Shown: piece after piece, positions 20,300 through 28,209 of the stretch
Layout of the letters: each line of letters starts with the position of its first letter
Position numbering within the stretch: the first letter of the stretch is position 1
From: Capillimicrobium parvum
GTDB lineage: Bacteria > Actinomycetota > Thermoleophilia > Solirubrobacterales > Solirubrobacteraceae
Direction of reading: 5' to 3'
Assembly: GCF_021172045.1 (NCBI RefSeq)
Contig: NZ_CP087164.1
Coordinates: 4,402,001 to 4,466,000 of the forward strand
Length of the DNA: 64,000 nucleotides
Position numbers and translations under genes: made by a program
The notes under the pieces: generated by a model
Told to the model about the DNA's origin: nothing
The model's input: the letters and a program-made list of their open reading frames with translations, nothing else
Databases searched by the model: none

Positions 20300-22276
20300 T
20301 CAGCCCGCCAGCGGGCCGCGGTAGTCCGTCGGGCGCCGCGTCGGGCAGTAGAGCCGCTCGGCGTACTCGAGCTGCGGCACGGCGCCGCCATGCACGAGGA
20401 ACAGCCCGTCGTCGCCATTGCGCAGGCACGCCGGCGGATAGTTCGGCAGCAGCCGGCGCTGGAAGAGGAGCACGCCGTCGGCCGGGTCGAGGCCGTCGAC
20501 GCGGTTGCCGGACGGCGCCCGCAGGCCCGCCCGCCGCGCGGCCGCCGCGATGGCGGCGCCGCCGCCGTAGGCCGGGTCGATCGCCAGCGACTCCTCGAAG
20601 GCGGCCTCCCGCACGCCCTGACGCCGAGCCACGGCCAGCACGCGCTCGAGCCGCGTGAGCCGGGCGCGTGTCGCCGCCGGGAGCGGATCGTCGGCGTGCG
20701 GCGCCTCGTACACACGGGGCGAGCGCGTCGGGCAGTACAGGTTCGTCGCCCGCTCGACCGGCGCGAGGTCCGGACCGCGCGTGACGAACACCCCGGTGCC
20801 GTCGGGCAGCACCGCGCACGGCCGCGCGCCGCCGGCGACGATCGGCTCACGGCGCACGTAGACGTCCTTCGGGCCCAGCGCGGCGGGGTCGTTGGCCGGG
20901 GCGACGTCGAGGCCGGCGATCGCGCCCAGCGCGGTCAGGCCCGGGGCGTTCCAGAAGCCCTCGGTGGCCGACAGCCGGCCGATCGCCAGCTGGCGGGCGC
21001 CCCGGGCGTGCGCGGCCTCCAGGATGGCCGGCACGTCGCCCCCGTCCTCGGGCTCGTCGACGAGGAACCCGCGGTCGGAGAACACCGTCAAGCGGCCGGT
21101 GAGGATGCGGTCGTCGCGCGCGCCGGGCAGCGACGCCCGCGCGACCCCGCCCACCCCGAACGATGTCGTGACGACGTTGATCACGGCGATCGCCACGACG
21201 ACCGTCGCGCCCACCGCCCGCCAGGTCGCCGACCGCACCGTCGCGATCCATCCGGTCCCCAGCACGGCCGCGTAGACGGTCGCCGGCAGCAGGTACCGGT
21301 TGTCGTTGTGGGCCAGCATCATGATCACGACGTAGGAGACGAGCAGGCCGCCGACGAGCTCGGGACCCAGGTCGTCGGACCGGCGGTCGCGGGCGTAGCG
21401 CACGACGGCGATCACGATCCCGACGACGACCAGCACCGTGAACGGCAGCAGCAGCTGGACGTTGATCGCGTTCCACAGATACCAGCCGAGGTCGCCGACC
21501 GTGAAGCGCCCCGGGTCGGCGCCGTAGTCGCCCAGGGACGTGCCGGCCACGTTGGAGCCGGCCGCGTAGCGCAGGACGTCCGAGGCGTGTCGCAGGTAGT
21601 ACGGCGCGCCGATCACGACCGCCGGTGCGGCGAACGCGATGAGCCCCCGCCAGTGGCGCCATCCGCCGCGCAGCAGCATCACCGCGATCAGGCCCGCCGG
21701 GAAGACGGCGAACGTCAGCTTCGTCAGCAGGCCGAAGCCGAACGCCACCCCCGCGCCCGCTGCCCAGCCCGTGCGCTCGAAGCGGCGGGAGGCGAGCAGC
21801 AGCCAGACCGCAAGCGCGACGAGCGCGGTCTGCGGCGGGTCGAGCATGTAGATGTGCAGCAGGCTCGTCAGCATCGGCGTGCCGAGCGCGAAGACCGCGG
21901 CGAGCGCGCCGGCCAGGCGGCTGCGGAACGCGATCGTCCCCGCCCCGTAGCAGCCGAGGGCGAGCATCGGCACGAACACGACGTTCTGCGACAGGACGAG
22001 CGTCATGACGCTGCGCCCGCCGATCACCGTCGCCGCCGCCCCGATGAGCTGGACGAGCGGCGCGTAGCCGAACGAGTTGTAGTAGTTGAACGGGAACAGG
22101 ACGTCCCCGCCCGCGATCTCGTTGCGGAACCAGAGCGCGGTGAACATGTGGCCGCCGGCGTCGAACGTCGGCACCCGGTGGTCCCGCGAGACCCACCACA
22201 CCGTCAGCGCCACGAACCCGACGACGGCCGCGACGACGAGGGCCTCGGGGCGCCCCAGGCGATCACGCAACGGCAT
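20300..22276 (-). CDS. Polytopic GT39/ArnT-like glycosyltransferase
   Basis: Membrane protein of 658 residues. Ten or more hydrophobic segments occupy residues 1-420, with the first extracytoplasmic loop carrying the acidic motif VPTFDAGGHMFTALWF expected of PMT/ArnT-like enzymes that use polyprenyl-phosphate sugars. A soluble C-terminal part (about 420-658) follows and contains two similar blocks ending in LYCPTR. ATG 22276 starts MPLRDRLGRP just before the first membrane helix; a longer frame extends into the divergent gene and is a shadow. Only 29 bases separate it from the divergent GT2 gene. It probably transfers a sugar to a surface acceptor. Confidence 0.78.
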   Translation of the reverse strand: MPLRDRLGRPEALVVAAVVGFVALTVWWVSRDHRVPTFDAGGHMFTALWFRNEIAGGDVLFPFNYYNSFGYAPLVQLIGAAATVIGGRSVMTLVLSQNVVFVPMLALGCYGAGTIAFRSRLAGALAAVFALGTPMLTSLLHIYMLDPPQTALVALAVWLLLASRRFERTGWAAGAGVAFGFGLLTKLTFAVFPAGLIAVMLLRGGWRHWRGLIAFAAPAVVIGAPYYLRHASDVLRYAAGSNVAGTSLGDYGADPGRFTVGDLGWYLWNAINVQLLLPFTVLVVVGIVIAVVRYARDRRSDDLGPELVGGLLVSYVVIMMLAHNDNRYLLPATVYAAVLGTGWIATVRSATWRAVGATVVVAIAVINVVTTSFGVGGVARASLPGARDDRILTGRLTVFSDRGFLVDEPEDGGDVPAILEAAHARGARQLAIGRLSATEGFWNAPGLTALGAIAGLDVAPANDPAALGPKDVYVRREPIVAGGARPCAVLPDGTGVFVTRGPDLAPVERATNLYCPTRSPRVYEAPHADDPLPAATRARLTRLERVLAVARRQGVREAAFEESLAIDPAYGGGAAIAAAARRAGLRAPSGNRVDGLDPADGVLLFQRRLLPNYPPACLRNGDDGLFLVHGGAVPQLEYAERLYCPTRRPTDYRGPLAG

Positions 22277-22305
22277 CCGGCCGCAGACTAGTCTCCTCGG
22301 CCCAG

Positions 22306-23070
22306 ATGCCGCCCGCCCTGTCCGTCGTGCTGCCCGCCTACAACGAGGAGGCGAACATCGAGCCCGTGGTCCGCCGCGCGCTCGAGGTGCTGCCCGACCT
22401 CGTCGACGACTTCGAGGTCCTCGTCGTCGACGACGGCAGCCGCGACGCGACCGTCGAACGCGCGCTGGCCGCGGCGCGCGGCGCACGGGACGGCCGCGTG
22501 CGCGTGCTGCGCCACGAGGTCAACCAGGGCTACGGCGCCGCCATCCGCTCCGGCTTCCGCCACGCGCGCGGCGCGCTCGTCTTCTACACCGACGCCGACA
22601 ACCAGTTCGACCTCGCCGAGCTCGAGTGGTTCCTGCCGATGATGGCCGACCACGACATGGTCATCGGCTTCCGCGTGTACCGCTACGACACGGTGCTGCG
22701 CTCGATCGTCTCGTGGTGCTACAACCGCCTCGTCGGCGTCCTGTTCCGCGTCCACGTGCGCGACGTCGACTGCGCCTACAAGCTGCTGCGCCGCGAGGTG
22801 CTCGAGAAGATCACGATCGAGTCCGACGACTTCTTCGTCGACACGGAGCTCGTCGCCAAGGCCCGGCGGTGGAACTTCCGCGTCGCCGAGAAGGGCGTGC
22901 GCCACTACCCGCGGACGGCGGGCGAGACGACCGTCCAGGCCAGCGACGTGCCGCGGACGCTGCGGACGATCGCGACGATGTGGCGGCGCATCCACGTGCC
23001 CTCCCGCGCCGACCGCGAGCTGATGGAGGCCGCCCGGAACCGCGACACCGCGGTCGAGCTGCAGCCCTAG
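22306..23070 (+). CDS. GT2 polyprenyl-phosphate glycosyltransferase (DPM1-like)
   Basis: A 254-residue GT-A fold enzyme. Motifs: SVVLPAYNEEANIEPVV at the N-terminus, VLVVDDGSRDAT, and the metal-binding YTDADNQFD. These are typical of enzymes that charge undecaprenyl (or dolichyl) phosphate with a sugar from a nucleotide donor. No membrane helices, so cytoplasmic face. It is the logical partner of the divergent polytopic GT39-like enzyme, which would use the lipid-linked sugar outside. The methyltransferase gene follows after 7 bases. Confidence 0.88.
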   Translation: MPPALSVVLPAYNEEANIEPVVRRALEVLPDLVDDFEVLVVDDGSRDATVERALAAARGARDGRVRVLRHEVNQGYGAAIRSGFRHARGALVFYTDADNQFDLAELEWFLPMMADHDMVIGFRVYRYDTVLRSIVSWCYNRLVGVLFRVHVRDVDCAYKLLRREVLEKITIESDDFFVDTELVAKARRWNFRVAEKGVRHYPRTAGETTVQASDVPRTLRTIATMWRRIHVPSRADRELMEAARNRDTAVELQP

Positions 23071-23077
23071 CGCTTCG

Positions 23078-23833
23078 ATGGAGGAGCGCTTCTACGCGGA
23101 GTACTTCGAGATCGAGGATCGGCACTGGTGGTTCCTGGGGCGTCGCCGGATCATCCTGTCGGAGCTCGCCCGGGCCCTGGCGCCGGCACCCGGCGGCACC
23201 CGGCGACTCCTCGACGTGGGGTGCGGCACCGGGACGATGGTCCGCGAGCTGGGCCGCTTCGGCCGGGCGGAGGGGCTCGACGCCGACCCGCAGGCCGTGG
23301 CGTTCTGCGCGAAGCGGGGGTTGACCTCGGTCGCGCGGCTCGAGGGCGGCCGGCTGCCGCACGAGGACGCGAGCCTCGACGTGGTCAGCGCGTTCGACGT
23401 GCTCGAGCACCTCGACGACGATGCGGGCATGGCGGCGGAGATGCGCCGCGTGCTGCGGCCCGGCGGCACCGCGATCGTCACGGTGCCGGCGTACCGCTGG
23501 ATGTGGGGGCCGCAGGACGAGATCAGCCACCACCGCCGCCGCTACGTGCGCCGCGAGCTCGTCGCGCTGCTGCGGGGTGCCGGCCTCGACGTGCGCCGCG
23601 CGACCTACTTCAACACGCTGCTGTTCGGCCCGATCGCCGCCGTCCGCGTGCTGCGCCGCGACCGGGGCGGCGGCGAGCTGCGCTCGGACTTCGAGCTCGG
23701 CTCGCCGCGCATGAACCGCCTGCTCGCGGGCGCGTTCGGCTCCGAGGAGGCACTCCTGCGCCGCGGGGTCAGCTTCCCGTTCGGTGTCTCGATCCTGGCG
23801 ATCGGCCAGGCCGGGGCGGATCAGGTGCGGTAG
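23078..23833 (+). CDS. Class I SAM-dependent methyltransferase
   Basis: A 251-residue Rossmann methyltransferase. Motif I is LLDVGCGTGTMVREL, motif II GLDAD, and VVSAFDVLEHLDDD is the UbiE/Methyltransf_11-type post-II region. The ISHHRRRYVRREL segment is common in methyltransferases of polysaccharide clusters. It follows the GT2 gene by 7 bases in the same direction and most likely methylates a sugar or lipid of that pathway. Its 3' end overlaps the convergent secreted-protein gene by 13 bases. Confidence 0.85.
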   Translation: MEERFYAEYFEIEDRHWWFLGRRRIILSELARALAPAPGGTRRLLDVGCGTGTMVRELGRFGRAEGLDADPQAVAFCAKRGLTSVARLEGGRLPHEDASLDVVSAFDVLEHLDDDAGMAAEMRRVLRPGGTAIVTVPAYRWMWGPQDEISHHRRRYVRRELVALLRGAGLDVRRATYFNTLLFGPIAAVRVLRRDRGGGELRSDFELGSPRMNRLLAGAFGSEEALLRRGVSFPFGVSILAIGQAGADQVR

Positions 23834-24714
23834 CCGGTCTTCGTCAGGAACGTGAGGAGCGAGCGGATGTATGCGCGCCCGTACTTCTCGGCGATGTCGC
23901 CGGGCCGCTTCTTCAGCTCGCCGCGGCGCAGCGCCGCGTTGAGCTCCCGGCGACACGCCGAGCCGCGATCGAGGAGGTACAGGTCGGCGCAGATCGCCGG
24001 CAGGATCCCCTTGATCGAGAAGCCCTCGTCGCGGTGCCGGCGCGCCTGGCGCAGGCTGCCGCGCAGCGCGCGCAGGTCGGCGCGGATGCGGTCGGGATAC
24101 TCGCGCGTGACGTTGACGAGCCCGAAGTCCTGGTAGCGCCAGATCTGCTCGGGCATCGCGGAGCACACGTAGGCGCAGAACGCGTAGGCGAACCGGTCGT
24201 CGAAGGTGACGAGCTCCTGCGCCGGCCCGCCGGGGAGGTCGGCGAGCGAGTAGCCGGGGTCGCCCCACAGCTGGTCGAGGCGCCGGTAGGCGTTCGTCGC
24301 GGCGTCCCAGCCGTAGATGACCGACACCGAGCAGCAGTGCGCGCCGCCGGTGAACAGGTCGACGATGACCTCCGGGTCGCCGTCGCCGGTGAGGTCCGCG
24401 ATCGTCAGCGACGAGACGGGCTCGCCACCGCCCTCGCTCAGGCCGCCGATCGGCGCGGCGCCCTTGCAGAACCGGCAGCCCGCGGCGACGTCGCCGCCGC
24501 TCGGCAGCGTGGCGGGTGCGCCGCCGCGCGTGACGGCAAGGCGCACGTTCGTCGCCTGGATGAAGCGCTTCAGCCGGTAGGTGAGGGTCGCGGTCACCGC
24601 ACCGGATGTCTTCGTCTCGGTGTGCGGGCCGGGTGTGCCCTGAGCCCCGGCGGTGGGAGCGCTCAGGGCCAGCAGCGCCGCGACGAGCGCGGCGGCGGCG
24701 ATGATTCGGGGCAT
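23821..24714 (-). CDS. Secreted protein coupled to the psp operon, FG-GAP-like repeat
   Basis: A 297-residue protein of unknown function with a clear Sec signal (MPRIIAAAALVAALLALSAP, cleavage after Ala-Gln region). A segment IADLTGDGDPEVIVDLFTGG has the DxDxDG calcium-loop pattern of FG-GAP/VCBS repeats. Seven or more cysteines (CRFC, CCS, CAYVCS, CAD, CRRE) suggest disulfides, consistent with export. The C-terminus is helical and basic. Its ATG lies only 4 bases after the pspAA stop, so it should be made from the pspA-pspAA mRNA. I do not recognise a named family. Confidence 0.7.
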   Translation of the reverse strand: MPRIIAAAALVAALLALSAPTAGAQGTPGPHTETKTSGAVTATLTYRLKRFIQATNVRLAVTRGGAPATLPSGGDVAAGCRFCKGAAPIGGLSEGGGEPVSSLTIADLTGDGDPEVIVDLFTGGAHCCSVSVIYGWDAATNAYRRLDQLWGDPGYSLADLPGGPAQELVTFDDRFAYAFCAYVCSAMPEQIWRYQDFGLVNVTREYPDRIRADLRALRGSLRQARRHRDEGFSIKGILPAICADLYLLDRGSACRRELNAALRRGELKKRPGDIAEKYGRAYIRSLLTFLTKTGYRT

Positions 24715-24718
24715 GGCC

Positions 24719-24997
24719 TCAGTCCGGCAGGAGGCCTTCGCCGGTGAAGTCTCGCTCGGCCTCGGCCAGCGTGAGATCCGGCGGCGGGATGATGAGGTCG
24801 GATTCGCGCAGGTCGTCGCCGTCGACGGCGTTCCCCTGCGAGCGCACGAACTCCAGGAGGGCCTGGAACGCGTGGTTGTAGTCGGCCTCGTCCTCGGCCT
24901 CGACCGCCGCGACGACGCGATTGTCGAGCTCGTTGAGCTCGTCGTTCGCGCCTTCGGGCAGCTCGTACTGGCCCTCCGTGGCGATGCGGACGATCAC
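24719..24997 (-). CDS. pspAA: PspA-associated protein PspAA
   Basis: A 92-residue acidic protein matching the PspAA family of actinobacterial psp loci. It starts MIVRIATEGQYELPEGA and ends with a short region LIIPPPDLTLAEAERDFTGE that is conserved in the family. No membrane segment. The start codon overlaps the pspA stop by four bases (ATGA), giving tight coupling. The function is thought to be support of PspA in membrane stress, based on conserved neighbourhoods. Confidence 0.85.
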   Translation of the reverse strand: MIVRIATEGQYELPEGANDELNELDNRVVAAVEAEDEADYNHAFQALLEFVRSQGNAVDGDDLRESDLIIPPPDLTLAEAERDFTGEGLLPD

Positions 24998-25746
24998 GCC
25001 GCGCCCCCCTCGATCTGCGGCTGCGAGCCGCCGCTGCCCTGGCCGAGCTCGGCCTTCATCTTCGCGAGGTCGTCGTCGACCGCGGACTGGCTGGTGAGCT
25101 CGTGCAGCTGCCGATCGATGTCGTCCTGGCCCTCGCCGAGCAGCGAGACGTCGCTGAACGTGCCGGCCGCCTCGAGCTCCTCGACCGCGGAGGCGCGCGC
25201 CTTCATGTCCTCGGTCTTGTCGAGCGCCCGCTGCATCGCGAGGCCGACGTCCGCCATCTCCTCGCCGACACCGGTGGCCGCGGACGAGATCTGCACCTGG
25301 GCCTCGGCCGCCGAGTACTGCGCCTTGACGACCTCCTTCTTGGTGCGGAACGCCTCGATCTTCGCGCGGAGCTTCGCCTCGGAGTCGATCAGCTTCTGCT
25401 GCTGGCCTTCGAGCTCGGCGACCTGCGTGTCGAGGTTCTGCAGCTCGGTCTGGGCGAGCTGCTTGCGCTCGAGCGCCGTGCGGGCGAGCTCCTCGTTGCC
25501 GGCGGACAGCGCCTGCCGGGCCTGCGTGTCGAGCTTGACCACGTTCTGCTGCAGGCGATCGGCTTGCATCTGCAGCCGCTTCTTGGAGGTGACGACCTCC
25601 GCGATGCCCTTCTTGACGTTCTGGAGGAGCTCGAGCTGCTTCTGATAGCTGTAGTCGAGCGTCTCGCCAGGATCCTCAGCTCTGTCGAGGAGCTTCGAGA
25701 TCTTCGCCTTGATGATGGTCGTGAAGCGGCCACTGGTGCCGGCCAT
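24994..25746 (-). CDS. pspA: PspA/IM30 (ESCRT-III-like) membrane-stress protein
   Basis: A 250-residue, almost wholly helical coiled-coil protein of the PspA/Vipp1 superfamily. It oligomerises on stressed membranes and limits proton leakage. The amphipathic N-terminal helix (residues 1-25) precedes AEDPGETLDYSYQKQLELL, a family hallmark, then long coiled coils to about residue 200. ATG 25746 is chosen because AGGAGG lies six bases upstream; the in-frame GTG one codon earlier is too close. First gene of the operon with pspAA and the secreted protein. The companion htpX-pspAB pair lies 4.4 kb away on the other strand. Confidence 0.93.
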   Translation of the reverse strand: MAGTSGRFTTIIKAKISKLLDRAEDPGETLDYSYQKQLELLQNVKKGIAEVVTSKKRLQMQADRLQQNVVKLDTQARQALSAGNEELARTALERKQLAQTELQNLDTQVAELEGQQQKLIDSEAKLRAKIEAFRTKKEVVKAQYSAAEAQVQISSAATGVGEEMADVGLAMQRALDKTEDMKARASAVEELEAAGTFSDVSLLGEGQDDIDRQLHELTSQSAVDDDLAKMKAELGQGSGGSQPQIEGGAA

Positions 25747-25825
25747 CACTTGCCTCCTGTCCGCCAGTCGGGATGTCTGGCGCCCAGCCTACCGACGCCG
25801 GCGCGACATGCGACTCAGGTGCGGC

Positions 25826-26425
25826 TCAGAAGCCGACGGGATGGCGGGCGACGAAGCCCTTGGTGCTGCGCAGGACGGGGCGCCAGCGCGGGCCCTTGGC
25901 GCCGGACGGATCGCCCGCGGCGCTCGTGTCGAGTCGCATGCCGGCGATCACGACGAACGCATGGCCCGGGTTCGTGTAGACGGTGACCCAGGACCCCGCG
26001 CCCGACTCGCCCCACTTCATGAAGCTGCCGGAGTCCAGCGGCGTGCCGTCCATCAGGTCGCCGCCGAGCAGCGCGTAGGAGACCGTGCCCGAGCAGTCGT
26101 AGCCGGTGTCCACGACACGGGCGTGGCCGCCACCGTACTTGTAGGGCTTGCCGACGATCTCGTTCGCGGACCAGATCGCCTGCTGGACCTCGGCCGGCGC
26201 GTCCGCGGGCGGGTAGGCCTTGCCGTCGATGATCCGGCCGCTGGGCATGACCGGGGTCGGCGCGGTCGCCTGATCGTACGAGGCCCCGCCGGCGGTGTCG
26301 CCGGCGACGGGCGCCGGAGCCGGCGCCGGAGTCGTGGCCTGGCGGGTAGCGGCCGAGGCGGGCACGGCGAACGCGGCCAAACACAGAACGGAAACGATCG
26401 ACGTCGTCAGGGCACGTGCCCGCAC
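25826..26425 (-). CDS. Secreted NlpC/P60-like peptidoglycan endopeptidase
   Basis: A 199-residue exported cysteine-peptidase-like protein. The signal peptide runs to about residue 26 (AVPASAA), then a Pro/Ala linker. The NlpC/P60 catalytic cysteine is in GYDCSGTVSYAL and the histidine in NPGHAFVVIAG; GKPYKYGGGH before the cysteine is the usual strand. It should cleave stem-peptide bonds in the wall. GTG 26425 has GAGG a few bases upstream. The 5' leader carries a ydaO-type riboswitch, so expression depends on c-di-AMP. It lies 79 bases upstream of pspA but has its own leader. Confidence 0.88.
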   Translation of the reverse strand: MRARALTTSIVSVLCLAAFAVPASAATRQATTPAPAPAPVAGDTAGGASYDQATAPTPVMPSGRIIDGKAYPPADAPAEVQQAIWSANEIVGKPYKYGGGHARVVDTGYDCSGTVSYALLGGDLMDGTPLDSGSFMKWGESGAGSWVTVYTNPGHAFVVIAGMRLDTSAAGDPSGAKGPRWRPVLRSTKGFVARHPVGF

Positions 26426-26436
26426 AGCTACCTCTT

Positions 26437-26577
26437 TCGTGGGCCTCCGGGGTTAGCTGACGGGCTAGCGCGGAAAGAGCCTGCGCTTCTCGTGGATGAA
26501 CCACGAAATTCGCCCCACACAACATTTGGGTCCCCCGGTCCCCGGCTTTCCTGCCAGGGATTCGGCGTGATCGCGGC
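26437..26577 (-). ncRNA. ydaO/yuaA-type c-di-AMP riboswitch
   Basis: In the transcript direction the leader holds the conserved ydaO elements in the right order: a CGCCGAATCC segment near 26565, CCGGGGGACCCA at about 26527-26538, GGGGCGAAT near 26508-26516, a variable stem, and CCCGTCAGCTAACCCCGGAG ending near 26445. This family binds c-di-AMP and usually turns off wall-hydrolase, ion-transport or rpf genes when the ligand is high. The 3' edge lies about 18 bases before the GTG of the NlpC/P60 gene, with the ribosome site in between, so control of translation start or of an overlapping terminator is possible. Boundaries are approximate. Confidence 0.9.
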
Positions 26578-26671
26578 AACCTAGCACGTCACCAGGATTG
26601 GTGTCCCGCGGTTATGGGTACCGCCCGCCCGGCGTATGGGCGACCGGCCTTTCAATACCGTCATCGGCCGG

Positions 26672-27871
26672 ATGCGACCTCACTTGAGTGCCCTGCTGCT
26701 CGCCGGTGCCCTCGCCGCGGTCGCCTCCGGGTGCGGCAAGGAGACGACCGGGCCGCTGCCGCCGCCGGCGACGACGACGGTGACCGCGCCGGTCTCCGGC
26801 GTCGCGGGCGACGAGCCGCAGGCGGCGAGCGACCTGGGCTTCCCGACGTTCGCCACGAAGAACACGACGCGGGTGGGCGGCGCCGACGCCACGGCCGACG
26901 CCGCGGGCGTCGCGCAGGCCGTGTTCCCGTCGACCGGGCCGACTAGCCGGCCCGCCGCGGTGGTGCTTGCCGACTCCGAGAACTGGCAGGCCGCGCTGGC
27001 CGCCTCCGTGTTCATGGCGCGCCCGATCCGAGCGCCGCTGCTGCTCGCCCACGGCAGCGAGCTGCCGGACGCCACGCAGGCCGCGCTGACGCGCCTGGCC
27101 CCGGGCGGGTCCGGGGTCCTCGGCCGTGCGCAGGTGATCCGGGTGGGCGATGTCCCGGCGCCCTCGGGGCTGCGGGCGACGGCCGTCGCCGGCGACGACG
27201 CGTTCGATCTCGCCGCGGCGATCGACCGCGTGGCGACGAGCGCGCGGGGCGAGCCCGCGCCGGCCGTGATGATCGCGGGCGTCGACGACCCGGCGTACGC
27301 GATGCCGGCCGCGGCCTGGGCGGCGAAGGCGGGCGACCCGCTGCTGTTCGTCGAACGCGACCGGGTCCCGCAGGCGACGCTCAAGGCGCTGCGCCGCCAC
27401 GACCGGCCGGCGATCTACGTGGTCGGGCCGAGGTCGCAGGTCTCGGACGGCGTGCTGGGCGCGCTGCGCAAGGCGGGGTCCTCGGTGACGAGGATCGCGG
27501 GCGCGGACCCGGCGAAGAACGCGGTGGCCTTCGCGCGATTCTCGTCGGACGCGTTCGGTTGGGGGATCGTCGATCCCGGGCACGGCCTGGTCGTCGCCGA
27601 TCCGCGGCAGCCGCTGGCCGCCGCGGCCGCCTCGCCGCTTTCCTCCAGCGGGACCTACGGGCCGCTGCTGCTGACCGACGACGCGGGCGGCCTGCCCGAG
27701 CCGCTCGTCCAGCTCCTGCTCGACATCCAGCCCGGCTACGAGGCCGACCCGGTCCGCGGCGTCTACAATCACGCCTGGCTGATCGGGGACGAGCAGGCCG
27801 TCACACTTGACGCCCAGTCCCGCATCGACGCCCTTCTCGAGATCTCCCCCGTCCGCGACGAAAGCCCATGA
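26672..27871 (+). CDS. Lipoprotein with cell-wall-binding repeat 2 (CWB2) domains
   Basis: A 399-residue exported protein. The lipobox is ASGC after a hydrophobic signal (SALLLAGALAAVASGC). Two or three CWB2-like modules follow: TTRVGGADATADAAGVAQAVFP with SENWQAALAASVFM, then PAIYVVGPRSQVSDGVL and the SVTRIAGADPAKNAVAFA segment. CWB2 repeats bind secondary wall polymers in clostridia and actinobacteria. ATG 26672 begins directly at the signal peptide; the in-frame ATG 26636 adds 12 residues without a better ribosome site. It is divergent from the NlpC/P60 gene, and both would act in the wall. Stop overlaps the next gene's start. Confidence 0.82.
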   Translation: MRPHLSALLLAGALAAVASGCGKETTGPLPPPATTTVTAPVSGVAGDEPQAASDLGFPTFATKNTTRVGGADATADAAGVAQAVFPSTGPTSRPAAVVLADSENWQAALAASVFMARPIRAPLLLAHGSELPDATQAALTRLAPGGSGVLGRAQVIRVGDVPAPSGLRATAVAGDDAFDLAAAIDRVATSARGEPAPAVMIAGVDDPAYAMPAAAWAAKAGDPLLFVERDRVPQATLKALRRHDRPAIYVVGPRSQVSDGVLGALRKAGSSVTRIAGADPAKNAVAFARFSSDAFGWGIVDPGHGLVVADPRQPLAAAAASPLSSSGTYGPLLLTDDAGGLPEPLVQLLLDIQPGYEADPVRGVYNHAWLIGDEQAVTLDAQSRIDALLEISPVRDESP

Positions 27872-28158
27872 GCGAGTTCGAGCATCCCGCGCGCAGCGCC
27901 CCCGGCCATGAGGTGACCGTCGAGGACGTGCGCCAGCTGATGGGCGCCTCCACCCCACACTTCGCGCTGCAGCTGCGCAACCGGATCGCGAAGCTGATCG
28001 AGGGGCTGCCGGCCGACCACCCGGCCCGGGTCGAGGGCGAGCGCGAGATCGCGCGGCTCGTGCGCCTCGGGTACTCGGGCGAGGTGCGCGGCATGCACGC
28101 CCAGGCCGGCCAGAGGCCGCTGAAGTCCAACGCCGAGGGGCTCGCCGAGGCGGGCTGA
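27868..28158 (+). CDS. Small helical hypothetical protein
   Basis: A 96-residue cytoplasmic protein with no recognised motif. It looks alpha-helical: VEDVRQLMGASTPHFALQLRNRIAKLIEGL followed by a charged helix EGEREIARLVRLGYSGEVRG. The ATG overlaps the stop of the CWB2 lipoprotein gene by four bases, so it is translated with it; xseA follows 51 bases later. Function unknown. Confidence 0.65.
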   Translation: MSEFEHPARSAPGHEVTVEDVRQLMGASTPHFALQLRNRIAKLIEGLPADHPARVEGEREIARLVRLGYSGEVRGMHAQAGQRPLKSNAEGLAEAG

Positions 28159-28209
28159 GCGGGGGCGCGGCGGGGGTCCGCCCGGCCGCGGCGGTACCGT
28201 CGCTCGCAC

